Positions 6,466 to 10,392 of a stretch of DNA of 10,392 nt are shown here, in pieces (the first letter of the stretch is position 1; every line of letters starts with the position of its first letter). Both the position numbers and the translations under genes were made by a program. The notes beneath the pieces were generated by a model, which was given only the letters and a program-made list of their open reading frames with translations, searched no databases and was not told where the DNA came from. This DNA comes from Clostridiales bacterium (GTDB lineage Bacteria; Bacillota; Clostridia; Lachnospirales; Lachnospiraceae): positions 1 through 10,392 of the forward strand of contig JAJQBM010000188.1 in assembly GCA_021203285.1 (NCBI GenBank), read 5' to 3'.

Positions 6466-8706
6466 ATGAAAACATTAGAAATCATCCGTACTGATGTGGC
6501 GAACACCTACACCACCACTGCTGTCGCCACTACTGTCATCGGCGCAACTTATCAGATCGACGGAACCGAGCAGACCGTGTCCGCACCCGAAGGACAGACA
6601 CTGGTTCTCGTCGTGGACGGCGCACAGGAAAACCTGATTCCGGGCGCTTCCTACGAGGTCAAAGAGGAATTTGAGATCGCATCGGTCGGCGTCTTCCGCG
6701 TGGGCGGTCCCAGCGCAGCGCCGTGGTCCGGTGCAAAGGAGGAGGAGAAGGTAACCTACTATTTCCGCCAGGCGCTTCTGGTTAAGGACGGAAAAATCAT
6801 CGACGACTGCTCCATCCCTCAGTTGATTCAGGGAGGAAGCTTCGACGCCTCCTGCGCAGACGGCATCACGCTGACATCCAATGCCCCGCATTTTAACGGC
6901 ATTATCCTCGATGACGGCACAAAATACGAGATCAAGAATTCCAAATTCTACGCCAAGGGAGACGGCAGCGACGACCTGTCCGGATGGGGCGCATCCATCA
7001 TGGCGGACAACAAGGCGGTCGTGGATATCATCGATTCCTACATTGAAACAGAGGGCTGCATCCGCTGCGGGCTCTACGTGGACAACACCGCGGTCGTGAC
7101 CGTGAAGGATTCCGTTCTCTACTCCAAGGAGACGCCCGATACATTGGAGGAATACCACAATCTGACACCGGCGATGATGAAGCGTGTGCCCTTCGCCCTC
7201 GGCATAGAAGGCACCGTCCGCACCCTGAATGTCATGGCGGACGGCCAGGGCATCTTTAAGGACAGCGTCATCGTTTCTACCGGATGGGGCGCAATCTCCT
7301 GCGATTCCGGCACTGCCTATGACATCTGCGGCACCTACTGTCTGGACTGCGACAATGTCCTCTCCGGCATCGGCACGCTGGAAGTCGCGCAGGAAGGCAA
7401 AGAGTACACCGCCGTCCGCGAAATCGGCGGCGTGAAATACGGCTTTACCGTCTGCGGTTCCGGCTATGTCTCCTACGCAGACTCCGGCGTACATAACCGT
7501 TACAAAAATGTCGAGTTTTACTCTCCCGACTACATCCAGATCATGGGCTCCGGCCGCAGCGGCAGCGAGTATATCGACTCCTACCTCTATGCGGAGCACA
7601 ATGCTTTCATGACGCAGCAGTCCGCAGGCGGCACCTATGAGCTGGCCAACACAAAGATCGACACCGTGGACGCCCTGCTGCAGATCAAATCCGGCGCGGC
7701 AAACACCGGTTTCTCAAACATCATCGTTGACAACTGTGAGATCAATTTCTCCGGCGCCTCCACACGTTCTAAGGACGGCATTCTGGTTGAGCTGGTAGAA
7801 TCCGACGACGCGGGGAACCCCGGCATCACCACCTACACGATCAACGACCACGCAGATGAGGCGGAAGCTACATTGAGCTCCGTGACCGACTCCAATGCGA
7901 CTCTGAAAAACGGTGCTTACAAAGGCGACATCTACAACTGCATTTACAACTACCGTCAGGAACTGAACGTATCCGTTGAGAACGCAACGCTCACCGGAAC
8001 CGTTTCCTCCTCCACCGCCGTCCATGTAGATCTGGATGGGAAAGTTGTTCCCAACGGCACGGTCCTGAATGCGTTCCTCGGTTCCAAGGAGTACGACCAT
8101 ATCAATTACAACGCCGAGCAGGGCGGACAGAGCGGTGACTGCCTGATCATCGGGCGCTTCTGCCACACGGCTGCGCCGATGCTGAACAACCCGATCAACC
8201 TCACCCTGAAGGATGCAAAATGGGTTGTGACCGGAGACGGCTACCTGCAGAACCTGTCCGTCGAGGCCATGTCTGACATCGCCGCCGAGGCTGCCGTCAC
8301 GATCAACGTCAAAAAGCTGACGGTTGCCGGTGAGGCAAAACCGGACGGCGTCTACACCGAGGGAAATGTCACCATCGTCGTGGACTCCACCGTCATCGAG
8401 GCGGCGGACAACGGCATCTGCGGCGCAGGCCAGACCTACGGCAATGCGGCATATACCTTCTTCGCGAAGACGGAGGACGGCGAGCTTGACTCCAAGGCCT
8501 TCACGGTAAAGCGCCAGAACTACATCGACGGAAAGCTGTACTACACGATCCTTCCGGCAGACGGCTATACCATCGTCTCCACCTCCTCCGAGGGCGGCAC
8601 GATCTCCAAGAACACCGCGGGCGGCGAGCTCGCCATCTATGAGGATGTGATCGCACCGGGTAAGGGCGAAACCGCCATGTCCGTAACCGCGATTGTAAAA
8701 CGCTGA
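6466..8706 (+). CDS. Leaderless right-handed beta-helix-like protein, function unknown
   Basis: I do not recognise a named family. The 746-residue protein has short alternating hydrophobic strands with turns rich in Gly, Asn, Asp and Ser. Recurring rungs such as KNSKFYAKG, DSYIETEG, DSVLYSKE, DSVIVSTG and DSYLYAEH (about residues 140-430) fit a pectate-lyase-like parallel beta-helix. The N-terminal 80 or so residues look like a separate all-beta, Thr-rich region. The C-terminal 100 may form another beta domain. GWGA occurs twice, exactly 100 residues apart (174-177 and 274-277). There is no signal peptide, membrane segment, LPXTG, S-layer or choline-binding repeat, so it appears cytoplasmic or exported without a Sec signal. 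Fourteen cysteines are present, including CGTYCLDC. ATG 6466 has AAAGGGG upstream, and no in-frame start lies between it and the promoter. C-ending codons dominate, suggesting high expression. It has its own promoter and terminator and no operon partner. Confidence 0.85.
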   Translation: MKTLEIIRTDVANTYTTTAVATTVIGATYQIDGTEQTVSAPEGQTLVLVVDGAQENLIPGASYEVKEEFEIASVGVFRVGGPSAAPWSGAKEEEKVTYYFRQALLVKDGKIIDDCSIPQLIQGGSFDASCADGITLTSNAPHFNGIILDDGTKYEIKNSKFYAKGDGSDDLSGWGASIMADNKAVVDIIDSYIETEGCIRCGLYVDNTAVVTVKDSVLYSKETPDTLEEYHNLTPAMMKRVPFALGIEGTVRTLNVMADGQGIFKDSVIVSTGWGAISCDSGTAYDICGTYCLDCDNVLSGIGTLEVAQEGKEYTAVREIGGVKYGFTVCGSGYVSYADSGVHNRYKNVEFYSPDYIQIMGSGRSGSEYIDSYLYAEHNAFMTQQSAGGTYELANTKIDTVDALLQIKSGAANTGFSNIIVDNCEINFSGASTRSKDGILVELVESDDAGNPGITTYTINDHADEAEATLSSVTDSNATLKNGAYKGDIYNCIYNYRQELNVSVENATLTGTVSSSTAVHVDLDGKVVPNGTVLNAFLGSKEYDHINYNAEQGGQSGDCLIIGRFCHTAAPMLNNPINLTLKDAKWVVTGDGYLQNLSVEAMSDIAAEAAVTINVKKLTVAGEAKPDGVYTEGNVTIVVDSTVIEAADNGICGAGQTYGNAAYTFFAKTEDGELDSKAFTVKRQNYIDGKLYYTILPADGYTIVSTSSEGGTISKNTAGGELAIYEDVIAPGKGETAMSVTAIVKR

Positions 8707-8746
8707 CCGCTGAAACACGGCAATTCATAAATCAATTTTTATTAAA

Positions 8747-8792
8747 AGAGCCATCTGAACCCGCATTTGCGAGAACAGATGGCTCTGTTTTT
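8747..8792. terminator. Bidirectional intrinsic terminator between convergent genes
   Basis: An 11-bp perfect stem, AGAGCCATCTG (8747-8757) with CAGATGGCTCT (8776-8786), contains a small inner stem CGCA/TGCG. It is followed by GTTTTTCTT on the plus strand. On the minus strand the stem is followed by TTTAATAAAAATT. It lies 40 nt after the beta-helix stop and about 30 nt after the hydrogenase stop, so it can end both transcripts. Confidence 0.9.
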
Positions 8793-8817
8793 CTTACTTT
8801 TCCTATAAAGGTTTCCT

Positions 8818-10266
8818 CTACTCCCTGTGCATGGAAAACTGATCCATCGGATAATGGCTCAGATTCTCCAGAATCCCACGGTCGTCCGCCTGCGCCAGAA
8901 GCCCTTCCCGATCCTTCCGCGACGCGGTTTGATCCCGCCGGGGGCTCGGACCGCCGACACATCCGCCCTCGCAGGCCATTCCCTCGACAAAATCCTCCGG
9001 CAGCCGACCAGCCTTTAAAAGCAGCAGCGCCTTTTTGCACTCTGCGGCGCCGTTGGCCCGGCACACCTGAATGTCCGCGTTTTCCTCCATCTCATTCAAA
9101 CTCTGCAGGACAGCGCCGGTCACACCGCCGGACGAGGCAAATCCTTTGCCGTATCGGGACGCCATCTGCTCTGTATTTTCACAAGGGTCAAGGGCGACAC
9201 CCTTTGCCCTGCGGATGGCATGCAATTCGCTGTAGGTGAGAACGTAATCCGCGTTCCCCTCGATCTTCTGGTCCGCCACCTCCGACTTCTTTGCCAGACA
9301 CGGGCCGACAAAAACCGTGACCGCATCCGGCTCCTGCGATTTGATCATGCGGGAAACCGCGCACATCGGTGAGACCGTTGTGGAAATGCGGTCCGCCACC
9401 TTCGGGTAATGCTTCCGCACCATGTTGACAAACGCGGGGCAGCAAGAGGTCACCTTTTTCTCCCCGTTTCTGTATGCCTCCGCCCACTCCGCCGCCTCGC
9501 TGGCTGCCGTCATGTCGCCGCCCAAACCGACCTCGTAAAAGCCGTCAAACCCGATCGCCTCCATCGCCTTTCGCCAGCTCGCCATGGTAATATCTCTACC
9601 AAACTGTCCCTCCGTGGCGGGAGCCGCCATGATGTAGACGGGGCGGTCTGATTTCAGCGCCCGGATCACATCCACAATCGCCGTTTTTGAGCCGATCGCC
9701 GCGAAGGGGCAGCGGTGAATGCACTGGCCGCAACGAATGCACTTCTCATTGTCGATCACGGAGATTCCGTACTCGTCATATGTAATCGCGTCCACCGGAC
9801 AACTGAACTTGCAGGGTCGCTGCAGATGCGCGATGGCATTGTAAGGGCAGGCCTGCGCGCATTTCCCGCACTCCTTGCACTTGGAGGCGTCGATGTGGGA
9901 GCGGTACCGGCCCGGATGCACCGCGCCGAATTTACAGGCGTTGATACAGGCTTTGCCGACGCAATTCTGGCAGTTTTCCGTCACTGTATAGGAGGAGATC
10001 GGGCAGTCCGCACAGGCGGCGCTGATCACCTGAATGACATTGCCGTCGTCCGCGATTCCCGGCGCCTTGCCCTCCGCCAGCCGGATGCGCTGCCGGATAA
10101 TCTCCCGTTCCTTGTAAATGCAGCAGCGAAACTGCGGCATCGGGCCGGGGATCATCATCTCCGGGAGCAAATCCCGCTTTTCCTCCAGCTCATCCTCGAA
10201 CGCCAGCTTCGCTACCTGATAGAGCACTTCATGTTTGATCTGTATCATATTCTCATCAGCAAACAT
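8818..10266 (-). CDS. Ferredoxin-fused [FeFe]-hydrogenase, group B-like
   Basis: This 482-residue cytosolic protein should carry H2 production or uptake coupled to ferredoxin. The H-cluster signatures are intact: TSCCP (273-277; Cys275 proton-transfer, Cys276 ligand), GPCLAKKSE with Cys323, and MACEGGCVGG with Cys432 and Cys436. The N-terminal iron-sulfur part holds CADC (85-88), CxxCx4CxxxC (99-111) and two classical ferredoxin motifs CxxCxxCxxxCP (130-141 and 176-187), with another Cys pair at 152/156. The length, the TSCCPAF (not PGW) form and the GPC form of motif 2 suggest group B1/B3, an assignment from memory. ATG 10266 is chosen because AGAGGAAG lies eight bases upstream. GTG 10275 is too close to that site. 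The stop is TAG. No hydEFG maturation genes or redox partner subunits are adjacent, consistent with a monomeric enzyme. Rex control is possible from the site at 10306-10320. Confidence 0.93.
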   Translation of the reverse strand: MFADENMIQIKHEVLYQVAKLAFEDELEEKRDLLPEMMIPGPMPQFRCCIYKEREIIRQRIRLAEGKAPGIADDGNVIQVISAACADCPISSYTVTENCQNCVGKACINACKFGAVHPGRYRSHIDASKCKECGKCAQACPYNAIAHLQRPCKFSCPVDAITYDEYGISVIDNEKCIRCGQCIHRCPFAAIGSKTAIVDVIRALKSDRPVYIMAAPATEGQFGRDITMASWRKAMEAIGFDGFYEVGLGGDMTAASEAAEWAEAYRNGEKKVTSCCPAFVNMVRKHYPKVADRISTTVSPMCAVSRMIKSQEPDAVTVFVGPCLAKKSEVADQKIEGNADYVLTYSELHAIRRAKGVALDPCENTEQMASRYGKGFASSGGVTGAVLQSLNEMEENADIQVCRANGAAECKKALLLLKAGRLPEDFVEGMACEGGCVGGPSPRRDQTASRKDREGLLAQADDRGILENLSHYPMDQFSMHRE

Positions 10267-10305
10267 TGATATCACTTCCTCTTTACTCGTTTGATCTCTT
10301 ATATC

Positions 10306-10320
10306 GTTAATTTTTTTAAC
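10306..10320 (-). promoter_or_regulatory. Rex-operator-like inverted repeat at the hydrogenase start site
   Basis: GTTAA-T5-TTAAC forms a perfect 5-bp inverted repeat placed at the predicted transcription start of the hydrogenase gene. Clostridial Rex operators have GTTAA and TTAAC half-sites around a 4-base spacer, whereas here the spacer is 5. The position suits a repressor, but the spacing is off, so the assignment is weak. Confidence 0.35.
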
Positions 10321-10326
10321 ACACTG

Positions 10327-10356
10327 ATTATATAACAGTTCAATAATAAAAAGAAA
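10327..10356 (-). promoter_or_regulatory. Probable promoter of the hydrogenase gene
   Basis: The minus strand has a perfect TATAAT (10327-10332) in a very A/T-rich region. The -35 at 17-18 base spacing is TTCTTT or TTTCTT, a weak match. Transcription would start near 10320, giving a leader of about 55 nt before the ATG at 10266. Confidence 0.55.
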
Positions 10357-10392
10357 GTGTCTACCATTTTCTTTTTCAGAAACATGCAGACG

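Noticed and set aside
6475..8718. Two long minus-strand open frames (374 and 334 residues) opposite the beta-helix gene
   Set aside because: Both are antisense to a frame with a promoter, ribosome site and beta-helix pattern; their Asp/Val/Gly/Arg-rich composition mirrors the C-ending codons of the sense gene.
1..10392. Full reassignment of TAG to an amino acid
   Set aside because: Four genes (aminopeptidase, VanZ-like, cobT, hydrogenase) end at TAG at the expected family C-terminus, so TAG still works as a stop.

Overview
The window reads as chromosomal DNA from an anaerobic, fermentative member of the Clostridia, most likely Lachnospiraceae or a close relative. The evidence is an [FeFe]-hydrogenase of the monomeric ferredoxin-fused type, an oversized clostridial M29 aminopeptidase, a VanZ-like protein and a short basic membrane protein typical of that group. 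Promoters are consensus sigma-70 type, ribosome binding sites are strong (AGGAG/GGAGG), and coding DNA is GC-rich by eye (not counted). No tRNA, rRNA, CRISPR array, insertion sequence or phage gene was seen.

Layout. (1) Positions 1-5077, minus strand: one long co-directional run starting at a clear promoter (TTGAAT-17-TATACT) and reading pyrE, a VanZ-like gene, a small three-helix membrane protein, an M29 metallo-aminopeptidase, purE, and purM, which runs off the window at position 1. Spacings are short (about 10-110 nt) and no convincing terminator interrupts the run. It mixes one pyrimidine step, two purine steps, a peptidase and two membrane proteins. (2) 5103-6215, minus: cobT, alone, behind a perfect TTGACA-17-TATAAT promoter that carries an inverted repeat. 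(3) 6466-8706, plus: a 746-residue right-handed beta-helix-like protein of unknown role, transcribed divergently from cobT, with its own promoter, a strong 5' leader hairpin and a terminator, but no signal peptide or anchor. (4) 8818-10266, minus: an [FeFe]-hydrogenase with an intact H-cluster site, convergent with the beta-helix gene and sharing a bidirectional terminator with it.

The most unusual observation is that two genes of the minus-strand run, purM and the VanZ-like gene, are each broken by one in-frame TAG, while the reading frame and conserved residues continue intact on both sides. TAG is also the ordinary terminal stop of four genes here, so full reassignment of TAG is unlikely. 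Recent nonsense mutation, partial amber suppression or consensus sequence error remain. Other points of interest are a 70-bp near-perfect palindrome between purE and purM that looks like a mobile or REP-like element, the leaderless cysteine-containing beta-helix protein, and a Rex-operator-like sequence at the hydrogenase start site.
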